64,000 nucleotides of DNA from Amnibacterium kyonggiense. GTDB lineage: Bacteria; Actinomycetota; Actinomycetes; Actinomycetales; Microbacteriaceae. Shown in pieces: positions 7,116 to 16,130 of the stretch. The stretch covers positions 310,001 through 374,000 of the forward strand of contig NZ_SOAM01000002.1 in the NCBI RefSeq assembly GCF_004364555.1, written 5' to 3'. The first letter of the stretch is position 1; the number at the start of each line of letters is the position of its first letter. The notes beneath the pieces were generated by a model. That model was not told where the DNA came from, searched no databases, and worked only from the letters and a program-made list of their open reading frames with translations. The translations under genes were made by a program, and so were the position numbers.

Positions 7116-7898
7116 TCAGCCGAGCGGCTGGCAGTGCGGGCACCAGTACGTGCGGCCCGGATGGAGCCCGCGCCCGACGACGGTCGTGCCGCAGCGCAGG
7201 CAGGGCCGGCCCGCGCGGCCGACCACCCAGTGGGACGACCCGCGCCGGCGGTCACCCGTCGTGACCTGGTAGGAGTCCGGATGCGTCGCGGAGTGCTGGA
7301 GCATCCGGGCGGCGAGGCGGACGAGCCGGGGCACGTCCACGTCCCCGACGGGCCGATCCGGGTGCACGCCCCGCAGGAAGCAGACCTCGTTCACCCAGAG
7401 GTTGCCGAGCCCGGCGAGGTTCCGCTGGTCGCGGATCGCCTCGAGCACCGCCCGGCCGCAGTCGGCCCCGATGCGCCGAACCGCCTCCCCCGCGTCCCAG
7501 TCCGACCGCAGCGGGTCCGGTCCGAGGAAGCCGACCACGGACGCCTCGTCCCGGGTCTCGACGAGCTCGACGATCGGCAGCGAGACGCCCCAGGCGGTCG
7601 TGCCGGTCGTCGTCGCGAGCCGCACCCGCACGTCGGGCTGCATCCGGCGCGGCACCGCGCGGTTCTCCCGGGTGATCGTCCACGACCCGTCGAGCCGGAG
7701 GTGGGTGCGGAGCGTCAGGCCGCCGCTGAAGCGCTGCAGCAGGTGCTTGCCGTGCGTCGCGTGCTCGAGCACCTGACGGCCGGCCAGGTCGGCGCCGCCG
7801 TGTCTTGGCACCCGCAGCTCGCCGGCCGCGAGCTCGCGGCCGTCGAGCGCCGCTCTCAGTCGGATCGCGAGCCGGAAGACCGAGTCACCCTCGGGCAT
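7116..7898 (-). CDS. nei2: Fpg/Nei family DNA glycosylase (Nei2-type)
   Basis: Product of 260 residues, a base-excision repair glycosylase/AP lyase for oxidised bases. Seen: N-terminal MPEGDS giving the catalytic Pro2 and Glu3, THGKHLL with the conserved Lys near residue 51, a helix-two-turn-helix region with NLAGLGNLWVNEVCF, and a C-terminal zinc finger CLRCG followed 18-19 residues later by CPHC. MPEGDS rather than MPELPE is typical of the Nei/Nei2 branch. Its start overlaps the end of lnt by 14 nt, so it is the last gene of the helY-lnt-nei2 unit. Confidence 0.9.
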   Translation of the reverse strand: MPEGDSVFRLAIRLRAALDGRELAAGELRVPRHGGADLAGRQVLEHATHGKHLLQRFSGGLTLRTHLRLDGSWTITRENRAVPRRMQPDVRVRLATTTGTTAWGVSLPIVELVETRDEASVVGFLGPDPLRSDWDAGEAVRRIGADCGRAVLEAIRDQRNLAGLGNLWVNEVCFLRGVHPDRPVGDVDVPRLVRLAARMLQHSATHPDSYQVTTGDRRRGSSHWVVGRAGRPCLRCGTTVVGRGLHPGRTYWCPHCQPLG

Positions 7899-9501
7899 CG
7901 GGAGCGCGCCGCCGCGGCCGACGCGCGAGCACGGCGAGCAGCACCGGCAGCACGCCCCCGAGCAGCGCGATCGTCGCGCCGAGCGGCACGCCGAACGCCA
8001 CGGCCGGGGTGATGCCGGAGGCGAGCGGGAGGTCGACGACGAGGGTCTGCGTCGTGAACGGCTTCGCGGCCGCGAGCGTCCGGCCGTCCGGACCGATCGC
8101 GGTCGTCGACGCCACGGTCGAGTCGCTCATGAGCGCGCGACCGGTCTCGATGGCGCGGAGCCGCGCGATCGCGAGCTGCTGCTCGTTCTCGTCCGTGTCG
8201 CCGAAGTCGGCGTTGTTCGTCTGCGCGATGAGGAGCTGCGCCCCCTGCTGCACGGACCCGAGGATGAGCCCGTCGTCGACGATGTCGAAGCAGATGTTCA
8301 CGCCGACCCGCGCGCGGCCCACCTGCATCACCGAGGACCGCGTGCCGGGCGTGTAGTCGCGGCCGATGAGCTTCAGGAGGTCGGGGGCGAACGGCGTCCA
8401 GAACGCCCGGTCCGGCACGTACTCGCCGAACGGCACGGGCCGCACCTTGTCGTAGAGCTCGGCGATGCCGCCGTTCGACCAGAGCAGCGAGGAGTTGTAG
8501 GTGCGGCCGCCGCGCTCCGTGATGGCTCCGGTGAGCAGCGGCGCGCCGACGGCCTGGGTGACGTACTCGAGCTGCTGCTGAAGCCCGCGGTCGGTGATCG
8601 GGTCGTACATGGCCGCGCCCTCGGGCCAGACCACGAGGTCGACCTCCTTGCCGAGCGCCGGGCTCGTCGCGCGGACGGTCTGCTCGAGGTTCGCCGCCGG
8701 GTCGTACTTCGGGTCGAAGTAGCCGGCGTGCGAGTTCGGCTGGACGGCGGCGACGCGCATCGAGCCCGTCACCGTGATCGGGAAGGTCGGGATCGCGAGC
8801 AGCGCGCCCGTGACGACCGCCATCGCGAGCACCCGGGGCAGCGCGGCCTGCAGCCGCAGCACGCCGAGTGCGCGCGGCTCGGTCGCCAGCGCCACGCCGA
8901 GCGCCGTGAGCCACACGAGGACGAAGGAGAGGCCGGTGGTGCCGAACCAGGCGCTGAGGTAGGCGAACGGGGACTGCGACTGGCTGAGCGCCACCGCACC
9001 CCAGTCGAAGCCGCCGTAGGGCCAGGTGCCCGCGACGACCTCGCGCGCCGTCCAGGTCGCCGCGACGAGCAGGGGCGTGAGCACGACCCGCCCCCCGGCC
9101 GACGGCCAGAGCCGGGCGGTGCTGCGGTACAGGACGGCGATGAGCCCGCTGCCGAGGGCGACGAGGAGGGCCTCGAGCGTCCCGAGCGCGAGCAGCGGCA
9201 CCGGTCCGAGGAAGAGCGTCACCCAGTCGACGAGCGAGAACCAGAAGACGACGCCGAACACGAGCCCGACGAGGACGCCGGACCGGAAGCCGCGGCCGCG
9301 CAGGGCGACGAGCGCCCCGGCGACGCCGGGGAACGCGAGCACCCAGATGCCCGCGCCGGGATAGGCGAACGACAGCACGAGCCCGCTCGCCGCGGCGACG
9401 ACGAGCGCGACGGGCAGGGACAGCTCGGCGCGTGCGCGGACGCGGTCGCCGCGCGGCGCGCGGCTCGGCGCGGACGCCGGGCGCGTGAGCAGCGCGCTCA
9501 T
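7885..9501 (-). CDS. lnt: apolipoprotein N-acyltransferase
   Basis: Product of 538 residues that N-acylates lipoproteins at the membrane. The N-terminal 200 residues hold about six to seven membrane spans; the nitrilase-like domain (about 225-500) has the catalytic triad: Glu294 in VVWPEGA, Lys352 in the KVRPVPFGEYVP stretch and Cys404 in NICFD. A further span follows at about 505-525. The ATG at 9501 overlaps the helY stop as ATGA. A FKBP lipoprotein with a lipobox is encoded in the same block and is a possible substrate. Confidence 0.93.
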   Translation of the reverse strand: MSALLTRPASAPSRAPRGDRVRARAELSLPVALVVAAASGLVLSFAYPGAGIWVLAFPGVAGALVALRGRGFRSGVLVGLVFGVVFWFSLVDWVTLFLGPVPLLALGTLEALLVALGSGLIAVLYRSTARLWPSAGGRVVLTPLLVAATWTAREVVAGTWPYGGFDWGAVALSQSQSPFAYLSAWFGTTGLSFVLVWLTALGVALATEPRALGVLRLQAALPRVLAMAVVTGALLAIPTFPITVTGSMRVAAVQPNSHAGYFDPKYDPAANLEQTVRATSPALGKEVDLVVWPEGAAMYDPITDRGLQQQLEYVTQAVGAPLLTGAITERGGRTYNSSLLWSNGGIAELYDKVRPVPFGEYVPDRAFWTPFAPDLLKLIGRDYTPGTRSSVMQVGRARVGVNICFDIVDDGLILGSVQQGAQLLIAQTNNADFGDTDENEQQLAIARLRAIETGRALMSDSTVASTTAIGPDGRTLAAAKPFTTQTLVVDLPLASGITPAVAFGVPLGATIALLGGVLPVLLAVLARRPRRRAPDARG

Positions 9502-12014
9502 GCGCCCACGCTGCTGTACGCGACCACCCCGCGCCGGATCGCCTCGATCGCCTGCTGGGCGGTCCGGGCGGTGCGCCCCTCCCCCACCTGCGTGATCTGG
9601 TCGAGCAGGTCGATCACCTGCTTCGTCCAGCGGACGAAGTCGCCGGCCTGGAGGTCCGCGTCCCGGAGGACCGCGTCGAGCGCGCCGCCGCGGGCCCAGC
9701 GGTGCATGGCGTTGCAGAGGCCGATCGACGGCAGGTTCGACCCGGGCAGCCGGTGCGAGCGCTCCAGGTCGTCGAGTCGCTCCCAGAGCCCCTCGAGCCG
9801 GTTCCAGGCCTCCCGGAACGGGCCCTTCGGCAGCCAGTGCTCCGCGACGACGCCCTCCTCGCGGCGGGCCTCGAAGACGAAGACGGTCGCGAGCGCGGCG
9901 AAGGCGGGCGCGTCGAGCCCGCTCCAGACCTGCCGACGGAGGCTCTCCGCGAGCAGGAGGTCCCGCTCCCCGTAGATGCGCGCGAGCATCCGCCCGTGCA
10001 TCGTCGGCCGGACCTCGCCCTCCTCGTCCACCTCCAGGTACCCCTCGGCGAGGAGCACCTCGCTGACGCGGTCGAAGACGCGCGCGACGGCGCCGGTGCG
10101 GGTCGCGATCTGCTGCTGGAGCTGCTCGGTCTGCCGCTTGAGGCGCCACCACCGCTCCGCCCACCGCGAGAGCTCCTCGCGCCGCGGCGACGTGTGCGCG
10201 GGGTGCGCCTTCAGTCGGCGGCGCAGGTCCGTGATCTCGCGCTGACGTCGTTCGCGCTGCTTCGCGGACTGGTCGCCCGGGCGCGAGCCGGCCTTCTCGA
10301 GGTCGCTGATCTCGCGGCGGATCGCGGCGTACTCGGCCACGTCGCCCGACGCCCCCGACTCGTCCTGCATCGCCCGCTCGTAGCCGGCGAGCGACTCCTC
10401 CTGCTGCCGCACCTTCCGCGCCAGGTCGACGACCGCGCGGTCGGCCTGGTACTGCGCGAAGGAGGACTCGAGGATGCTGCGGGTGCGGTCGCGCCCGAAC
10501 CGGTCGATCAGGTTGATCGCCATGTTGTACGTCGGCTTGAACGACGAGTTCAGCGGGTAGGAGCGACGGGAGGCGAGCGAGGCGACCGCCTGCGGGTCGA
10601 GCCCCTCCTGCCAGCAGATGACGCTGTGGCCCTCGACGTCGATGCCGCGCCGCCCGGCGCGGCCGGTGAGCTGCGTGTACTCCCCCGGTGTGATGGGGAC
10701 GCGGCTCTCGCCGTTGAACTTCTCGAGCTTCTCGAGCACCACCGTGCGGGCCGGCATGTTGATCCCGAGGGCGAGCGTCTCCGTCGCGAAGACCACCTTC
10801 ACCAGCTTGCGCTGGAAGAGCTCCTCCACGACCTCCTTGAAGGCGGGCAGGAGGCCGGCGTGGTGGGCCGCGACGCCGCGCTCGAGGCCCTCGAGCCACT
10901 GCCAGTAGCCGAGCACGGCGAGGTCCTCGTCGAGGAGGGTGCGGCAGCGCTCCTCGACGATCGCGCGGATCTCCTGCCGCTCCCACGCCTCCGTGAGTCG
11001 GACGCCGTCGCGCATCGCCTGGCGGACGGCCGCGTCGCAGCCCGCGCGGCTGAACACGAAGAAGATGGCGGGCAGCAGGTTCGACTCGCGCAGCAGGTCG
11101 GTGAGCGCGCTCCGCGACATCGCGAACCCGCGCGGCGCGCCGCCCTTCGAGTGCCGCCGGCCGACGTCCTGCATCTGCCGGGACGAGATCGTCCGGCCGC
11201 CGTAGCGCGACATCTGGAGCAGCTCGGGGTTGACCCGCGGCGTGCCGCCGGAGGCCGACTGGGTCGCGTCGAACAGGTCGACGAGCTTCGTGCGCATGAG
11301 CACGTGCTGCTCGAGCGGCACCGGGCGCTCCTCGGAGACGATCACCCGGGTCCGCCCGCGGACGGCCTGCAGCCAGTCGCCGAACTCCTCCGCGTTCGAC
11401 ACGGTCGCCGACAGCGACACGAGCCGGACCGTCTGCGGGAGGTGGATGATCACCTCCTCCCACACCGCGCCGCGGAACCGGTCCGCGAGGTAGTGCACCT
11501 CGTCCATGACGACGAAGGACAGGTCCTGCAGCAGCGGGCTCTCCGCGTAGAGCATGTTGCGGAGGACCTCGGTCGTCATGACGACGACGCGGGCGCGCGG
11601 GTTGACCGCGGTGTCGCCGGTGAGCAGGCCGACGTCGTCCGGGCCGTACTCGTCGACGAGCTCGTTGTACTTCTGGTTCGACAGCGCCTTCATCGGCGCC
11701 GTGTAGAAGACCTTGTCCCGCACCGACGACATCGCGAGGTAGACCGCGAACTCGGCGACGATCGTCTTGCCGGCGCCGGTGGGCGCCGCGACGAGCACGC
11801 CGTCGCCGTCCTCGAGGGCCACGCAGCCCGCGACCTGGAACGGGTCCAGGTCGAACGACAGCCCGGCGCGGAACGCCTCCACCGCCGGGTGGTCCTGCCG
11901 CAGCCGGGAGGCCGCGTAGCGCTCCGCGGGCGAGAGGAGCGCCGGGCCGGCGGACGCGTCCACCGGACGGTGCTGGACCGGCCCGGCGGACGAGTCCACC
12001 GGTCTGCGGGCCAC
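9498..12014 (-). CDS. helY: Ski2/Mtr4-like DEAD/DEAH-box RNA helicase HelY
   Basis: Product of 838 residues of the actinobacterial HelY family, a 3'-5' RNA helicase related to Mtr4/Ski2. Motifs in order: AAPTGAGKT (Walker A, 76-84), VMDEVHYL (motif II), SLSATVSN (III), IFFVFSRAGCD (IV), LTGRAGRRGID (VI); a DSHCT-like C-terminal domain follows. The first 27 residues hold an imperfect repeat (RPVDSSAGP / RPVDASAGP) not needed for the fold. It sits 2 nt after tatC and overlaps lnt by 4 nt, so the three are one unit. Confidence 0.92.
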   Translation of the reverse strand: MARRPVDSSAGPVQHRPVDASAGPALLSPAERYAASRLRQDHPAVEAFRAGLSFDLDPFQVAGCVALEDGDGVLVAAPTGAGKTIVAEFAVYLAMSSVRDKVFYTAPMKALSNQKYNELVDEYGPDDVGLLTGDTAVNPRARVVVMTTEVLRNMLYAESPLLQDLSFVVMDEVHYLADRFRGAVWEEVIIHLPQTVRLVSLSATVSNAEEFGDWLQAVRGRTRVIVSEERPVPLEQHVLMRTKLVDLFDATQSASGGTPRVNPELLQMSRYGGRTISSRQMQDVGRRHSKGGAPRGFAMSRSALTDLLRESNLLPAIFFVFSRAGCDAAVRQAMRDGVRLTEAWERQEIRAIVEERCRTLLDEDLAVLGYWQWLEGLERGVAAHHAGLLPAFKEVVEELFQRKLVKVVFATETLALGINMPARTVVLEKLEKFNGESRVPITPGEYTQLTGRAGRRGIDVEGHSVICWQEGLDPQAVASLASRRSYPLNSSFKPTYNMAINLIDRFGRDRTRSILESSFAQYQADRAVVDLARKVRQQEESLAGYERAMQDESGASGDVAEYAAIRREISDLEKAGSRPGDQSAKQRERRQREITDLRRRLKAHPAHTSPRREELSRWAERWWRLKRQTEQLQQQIATRTGAVARVFDRVSEVLLAEGYLEVDEEGEVRPTMHGRMLARIYGERDLLLAESLRRQVWSGLDAPAFAALATVFVFEARREEGVVAEHWLPKGPFREAWNRLEGLWERLDDLERSHRLPGSNLPSIGLCNAMHRWARGGALDAVLRDADLQAGDFVRWTKQVIDLLDQITQVGEGRTARTAQQAIEAIRRGVVAYSSVGA

Positions 12015-12016
12015 GA

Positions 12017-12763
12017 CTACAGGCTACCCGCGCCCTCGAGGATCGCTGCGTCCCGCTTGGCCTTGCGCTTGTCGTGGACGAGCGCGACCGCGACGGCGAC
12101 GAAGTACAGGACGATCATCGGGATCGCCAGCAGCACCATCGAGATGATGTCCGCGGACGGCGTCGCGATGGCCGTGAAGATCGTGACCGCCAGGATCGCG
12201 ATGCGCCACGACTTCAGGATCGTCCGGCCCTGCAGCACGCCGACGAAGTTCAGCAGCACGACGAAGACCGGCAGCACGAACGCGACCCCGACGACCAGGA
12301 TCAGCCGCAGCACGAAGTCGAGGTACGCCTTGCCGTCGAGCAGGTTCGCGGTGTTGATCGGCGCGAAGCTGACCATCAGGCCGACGATGTGCGGGATGAC
12401 GAGGGCCCCGGCCGCGCAGCCCGCGAGGAACAGCGGGACCGCGCTGAAGAAGAAGCCGAAGACGTACTTCTTCTCCTGCCGCGTGAACGCCGGCGTCAGG
12501 AACGCGAAGATCTGGAACAGCCAGATCGGGCTCGTGATGACGATGCCGACGATGATCGCGATCTCGAACCGGACGTCGAAGGCGCTGGTGACGTTCCCGA
12601 AGTTGATCGTCGCGAGCTTCTTGCCCTGGCCGAGCAGCGGGCCGGTCAGGAGCTGGAGCACCCAGTCCGAGACGAACCAGCCGGCCACACCGCCGACGAG
12701 GATCGCCACGGCCGCCCACATGAGCCGCTTGCGCAGCTCCATGAGGTGCTCGACCAGCGGCAT
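12017..12763 (-). CDS. tatC: Sec-independent protein translocase TatC
   Basis: Product of 248 residues, the substrate-receptor subunit of the Tat export pathway for folded proteins carrying twin-arginine signals. Six spans are visible; the N-terminal MPLVEHLMELRKRLMWA and the FAFLTPAFTRQEKKY loop are family signatures. The ATG at 12763 is the first usual start; it lacks a clear ribosome site and lies 47 nt after the tatA stop. The C-terminal tail is charged (LVHDKRKAKRDA). It belongs to the tatA-tatC-helY unit. Confidence 0.95.
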   Translation of the reverse strand: MPLVEHLMELRKRLMWAAVAILVGGVAGWFVSDWVLQLLTGPLLGQGKKLATINFGNVTSAFDVRFEIAIIVGIVITSPIWLFQIFAFLTPAFTRQEKKYVFGFFFSAVPLFLAGCAAGALVIPHIVGLMVSFAPINTANLLDGKAYLDFVLRLILVVGVAFVLPVFVVLLNFVGVLQGRTILKSWRIAILAVTIFTAIATPSADIISMVLLAIPMIVLYFVAVAVALVHDKRKAKRDAAILEGAGSL

Positions 12764-12810
12764 CCGCCGCTCGGCGTTGGCGCTCTGCGGCGCCCGGCCC
12801 GTGGTGGAGG

Positions 12811-13065
12811 TCAGCGGTCCTCAGACGCGCGACGCGTCTGCGGGTCCGGCGTGGTGACGGTCTCGCGGTCGAGGTGCTCGTCGCTGCGCTGCGCACGGTC
12901 CTTGGCCATGTCGTCCTGGACCTCCGTGACCTCCTTGCGGAAGATCTTGATCGACTGACCGAGACCCTTCGCGAAGACGGGGAGCTTCGTCGCTCCGAAG
13001 AGGACGAGGATCACGAGAGCGATGGCGAGGAGGTGCCATCCGGTGAGACCTGCGAAGAGACCCAT
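12811..13065 (-). CDS. tatA: Sec-independent protein translocase TatA
   Basis: Product of 84 residues: short N-terminal membrane helix (5-22, WHLLAIALVILVLFGATKLP), the hinge and amphipathic helix FAKGLGQSIKIFRKEV, and an acidic, flexible tail. It forms the Tat pore with TatC. The FGATKLP hinge is the family signature. Start ATG at 13065 has GGAG about 4 nt upstream. On the minus strand TACACT at 13099-13094 is a possible -10 in the 77-bp gap to pafC, so the tat genes may have their own promoter besides read-through from pafBC. Confidence 0.93.
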   Translation of the reverse strand: MGLFAGLTGWHLLAIALVILVLFGATKLPVFAKGLGQSIKIFRKEVTEVQDDMAKDRAQRSDEHLDRETVTTPDPQTRRASEDR

Positions 13066-13142
13066 GATGCTCCGATCGAAGTACGTTTCGTGCAGTGTAG
13101 ACGCGCACCCGTCGTTCGGCGGCGCGGATCGCGATCCGGCCG

Positions 13143-14129
13143 TCAGCGCGTCGAAGGGTCTTCGTAGCGGGCGAGCCCGGCGACTGCCCAGTCGTGCACG
13201 GCGCGTCGCGCGTCCTCCGGCTCCACCACGACGAGCAGCCCGGCGCGACCCGCGGCGAGCCGCTTGAGCCCGTGCAGGTGCGCGATCCGCAGCCGTGTGC
13301 GCACCCACCCGCGGCGGGCCGGCTCCGTCTGCGGCCGCTCCCCGAGGAAGTCGGCGAGCAGCGGCAGCGCGGCGGCGGCCACCTCGATCGTGACGGAGCG
13401 GTCCTGCTTCGACGGCTGGAAGATGCGCTCCGGCAGCTCGATGTCCTCGGGCCGCTCGGCGGGCGTGTCGGGGGCCGTGCGGACGTCGCGCATCCGGTCG
13501 AGGCGGAACGTGCGCAGCGCCCGGCGCGAGCGGTCCCAGGCCCGCAGGTACCAGGACTCGTCGACGGACTCGACGCGGAGGGGCTCGACGCTCCGCTCCT
13601 CGCGCTCGTCCCGGCCGTTCAGGTAGTCGAAGACGAGGACGGTGCCGGCGGCGACCGCCTCCCGGATCAGGCCGAGCCGCGTGTCCGCGCCCGCCGCGAC
13701 GGCGACCGCCGCGGGTGCGCCGTTCGCGGAGCGCGTGAGCTTCGCGGTGAGGCGGGCGACCGTCTCGCGGTCTGCGTTCGCGGGCAGCGCGGCCACGTAC
13801 TGCAGACCGGCGATCAGCGCCGCGGCCTCCCGCGCAGAGAAGCGCGGCGAGTCGTCGATGGCGACCTGGTGGGTGATCGCGATCTCGTCGCGCTGCTCGA
13901 AGCGGTCCCAGTCGATGTCGAAGAGGTCGTTCGGCTGGTACGCCTTCGTCTCCCCCGGCACGCCGGACATGGCGATGAGCTCGACCGCGTCCCGGATCCG
14001 CTGCTCCGGCACGCCGAAGTGCGCCGCGGCCTGCGCGACGGAGACGCCGTCGTTGTCGAGCAGGTAGGGCACCAGGGCGAGCAGGAACGCGAGGCGGTCC
14101 TGGACGCGGAGCGGCTGCGCGTCAGCCAC
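13143..14129 (-). CDS. pafC: WYL-domain DNA-damage regulator PafC
   Basis: Product of 328 residues: N-terminal winged HTH (about 8-70, LAFLLALVPYLLDNDGVSVA), a central WYL domain (about 150-225, with VLVFDYLNGRDE and the SWYLRAWDRSRRALRTFRLDR core) and a WCX-type C-terminal domain. With PafB it forms the heteromer that, in mycobacteria, activates the LexA-independent DNA-damage response at RecA-NDp promoters. Its start overlaps pafB by 8 nt. One such promoter-like motif lies in this window at 61816-61837. Confidence 0.9.
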   Translation of the reverse strand: MADAQPLRVQDRLAFLLALVPYLLDNDGVSVAQAAAHFGVPEQRIRDAVELIAMSGVPGETKAYQPNDLFDIDWDRFEQRDEIAITHQVAIDDSPRFSAREAAALIAGLQYVAALPANADRETVARLTAKLTRSANGAPAAVAVAAGADTRLGLIREAVAAGTVLVFDYLNGRDEREERSVEPLRVESVDESWYLRAWDRSRRALRTFRLDRMRDVRTAPDTPAERPEDIELPERIFQPSKQDRSVTIEVAAAALPLLADFLGERPQTEPARRGWVRTRLRIAHLHGLKRLAAGRAGLLVVVEPEDARRAVHDWAVAGLARYEDPSTR

Positions 14130-15108
14130 GGTCGCCCCCGTGCGCCGCGACGACGGCGGCGAGGCGCTCGCGCACCGCGTCGACGAGCTCCTGCGGCTCG
14201 AGCACGAGCACCTCCGGTCCGAACGCGGCGACGTCGTCGGCGAAGAGTGCGAGGTCCGTGTAGTGGACGGCGACCCGCCCCTCCGCTGCCGGCTCGCCGC
14301 GGGAGCCGAGACGTGCGGCCGCGTCGGTGTCGGGCTGCAGCTCGAGCAGTGCGCGGTTCGCGGCGAACACCGCGGTCAGCCCGTCGAGCGCCTCCTCGGC
14401 CGGCTCGCCGTCGGGGGTCTCGAAGCCCTCCGCGGTCTCCTCCACGGCGCCCGCGATGCGGCTCAGCAGGAACGTCCGCCGGGCCCTCGCGCCGAGGTCG
14501 ACCCCGTGCACGTGCCAGCGGCCGCCGAACTGCACGAGGGCGAGCGGCGCGACGCGGCGCTTGCGGACCCGGTCCTCCCCCGGCTTCAGGTAGCCGAAGA
14601 CGACGACGTGCCGGTGCTCGATCGCCGCCCGCAGCGGGTCGAACGCCGCGTCGCGGGCGCGGAGGCGCGGAGCGAAGCCGATCAGGGGCTCCTCCGACTC
14701 GATGCCGAGCGAGCGCAGCTTCAGCAGCGCGCGGCGGGACTCCCCGGACAGCGATCCCTCGCGCCACGCGAGCGCGGCGAGGTCGAGCAGCGCGATCTCC
14801 TGCGGCGTGAAGGTCACGTCGGCGGGCAGGTCGTACTCGCCCTTCGGGATCCGGTACCGCGTGTACTGGACGGCGCCCTGGTCGGCGGGCAGCTCGATCG
14901 ACTCGAGGGGCACGCCGAGGTCGCGGATGTCCTCCTTGTCGCGCTCGAACTGGCGCTCGAGGGAGGCGTTGCCGCCGTTCGGGCGGTACCGCTGCCGGTA
15001 GCCCTGCACGGAGGAGAGGATGTCCGCCTTCGTCAGCCCCGTCTCGGTCGCCAGCAGGGCGAGCACGAGGCTGAAGAGGCGCTCCTCGTTCGAGACCGCA
15101 GCCGGCAC
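14122..15108 (-). CDS. pafB: WYL-domain DNA-damage regulator PafB
   Basis: Product of 328 residues, partner of PafC with the same layout: winged HTH at about 8-75 (RLFSLVLALLATETGLTKAD), WYL domain at about 165-240 (VVFGYLKPGEDRVRKRRVAP, GRWHVHGVDLGARARRTFLL), C-terminal WCX-like domain. The equal length of the two proteins points to an ancient tandem duplication. GTG start, 7 nt after the FKBP gene. The pupylation gene pafA that precedes pafBC in mycobacteria is absent here; its place is taken by the FKBP lipoprotein gene. Confidence 0.9.
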   Translation of the reverse strand: MPAAVSNEERLFSLVLALLATETGLTKADILSSVQGYRQRYRPNGGNASLERQFERDKEDIRDLGVPLESIELPADQGAVQYTRYRIPKGEYDLPADVTFTPQEIALLDLAALAWREGSLSGESRRALLKLRSLGIESEEPLIGFAPRLRARDAAFDPLRAAIEHRHVVVFGYLKPGEDRVRKRRVAPLALVQFGGRWHVHGVDLGARARRTFLLSRIAGAVEETAEGFETPDGEPAEEALDGLTAVFAANRALLELQPDTDAAARLGSRGEPAAEGRVAVHYTDLALFADDVAAFGPEVLVLEPQELVDAVRERLAAVVAAHGGDRG

Positions 15109-15115
15109 GGGAGGG

Positions 15116-16087
15116 TCAGGCCTTCCCCAGGATGTCGACCACGAACACGAGCGTCGAGTTCGCCGGGATCGTGGAGGTCGACTGGCTGCCGTAGGCCTGC
15201 GACGGCGGCAGGATCGCGAGCACCTGCGAGCCGACCTTCTGGCCGGCGAGCGCGGTCACGAGACCGGGGACCGTCTGACCCTGCTTCACGACCACGTCGA
15301 CGGGCGTGCCGGTGGTCCAGCTGGAGTCGAACACCGTGCCGTTCGCCGGGTCGCCCGGCTTCCAGACGACGCCGGTGTACGCGATGACCGCGGTGTCGCC
15401 CTTCCCGATCGTCGCTCCGGATCCGACCTTGAGGTTCGCGACCTCGAGCCCCGTCGGCGGGGTGTCGTCCGGCAGGGTGATGCCGGGGCGGCCGTCGGGG
15501 CCGAGGACGACGGCGGGGAGCCCGCTGCCCATGACCTGGTCCGTGCCGTTCGCTCGTGCGAGGTACGCGTCGCGGATGTCGATGACCGCGACGACGGAGT
15601 CCGTCGCCGACAGCCCCGTCGGGCGCGAGGCGGCGGGGATCGCCTGCGACGGCGGCAGGACCACCGCGAGCCGCTCCCCCACCTGCGAGCAGACGAGCGC
15701 CTTGCGCAGCCCCGTGATCTGCACCGTCCCGATCACGAACTTCGCCGGCGCCGAGCCGGTGTAGTCGGACTTCAGGACCTCCGCACCGGTGGTCGCGTTG
15801 TAGAAGCTGACCTCCGTCGAGATCTCCTGCTTCGCGGTCAGCGGGGCGCCGTGGCCGGCGACGAGCGTGCTGACCTGCGGCGCGTCGACGTGGACGGGCG
15901 TGTCGAAGGAGACGGTCGGGGCGCTGCCGACCTTCCCGGTCGCGGTGACGCTCTCGGACGCCTGCCCGGGGCCGACGGGCGGCGTGCAGCCCGCGACGGA
16001 CCCGCCGCCGCCGGCGCAGCCCGTCAGGGCCGCCGCGATGGAGGCGAGGACGACGCTGCCGGCGAGGAGTCGGACGGTCCGGTGCAC
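15116..16087 (-). CDS. FKBP-type peptidyl-prolyl isomerase lipoprotein
   Basis: Product of 323 residues. Signal peptide with lipobox LTGC (Cys near residue 24), then two FKBP-like units: a first, degenerate one (about 60-170) and a complete one (about 210-323) with AVIAYTGVVW, GTVFDSSW, VPGLVTALAGQKVGSQVLAI and LVFVVDIL. It would catalyse proline isomerisation of exported proteins outside the membrane. GTG start at 16087, with CAGGAT 8 nt upstream as a possible -10. It precedes pafB by 7 nt. Confidence 0.9.
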   Translation of the reverse strand: MHRTVRLLAGSVVLASIAAALTGCAGGGGSVAGCTPPVGPGQASESVTATGKVGSAPTVSFDTPVHVDAPQVSTLVAGHGAPLTAKQEISTEVSFYNATTGAEVLKSDYTGSAPAKFVIGTVQITGLRKALVCSQVGERLAVVLPPSQAIPAASRPTGLSATDSVVAVIDIRDAYLARANGTDQVMGSGLPAVVLGPDGRPGITLPDDTPPTGLEVANLKVGSGATIGKGDTAVIAYTGVVWKPGDPANGTVFDSSWTTGTPVDVVVKQGQTVPGLVTALAGQKVGSQVLAILPPSQAYGSQSTSTIPANSTLVFVVDILGKA

Positions 16088-16130
16088 GGTCCACGATCCT
16101 GCCAGACCCGTCGGCCTCCGGTCGGCCGGG

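Noticed and set aside
13143-15108. PafBC as evidence for a Pup-proteasome locus
   Set aside because: Neither pafA, dop, pup, nor proteasome subunits are present in the window; PafBC acts in the DNA-damage response independently.
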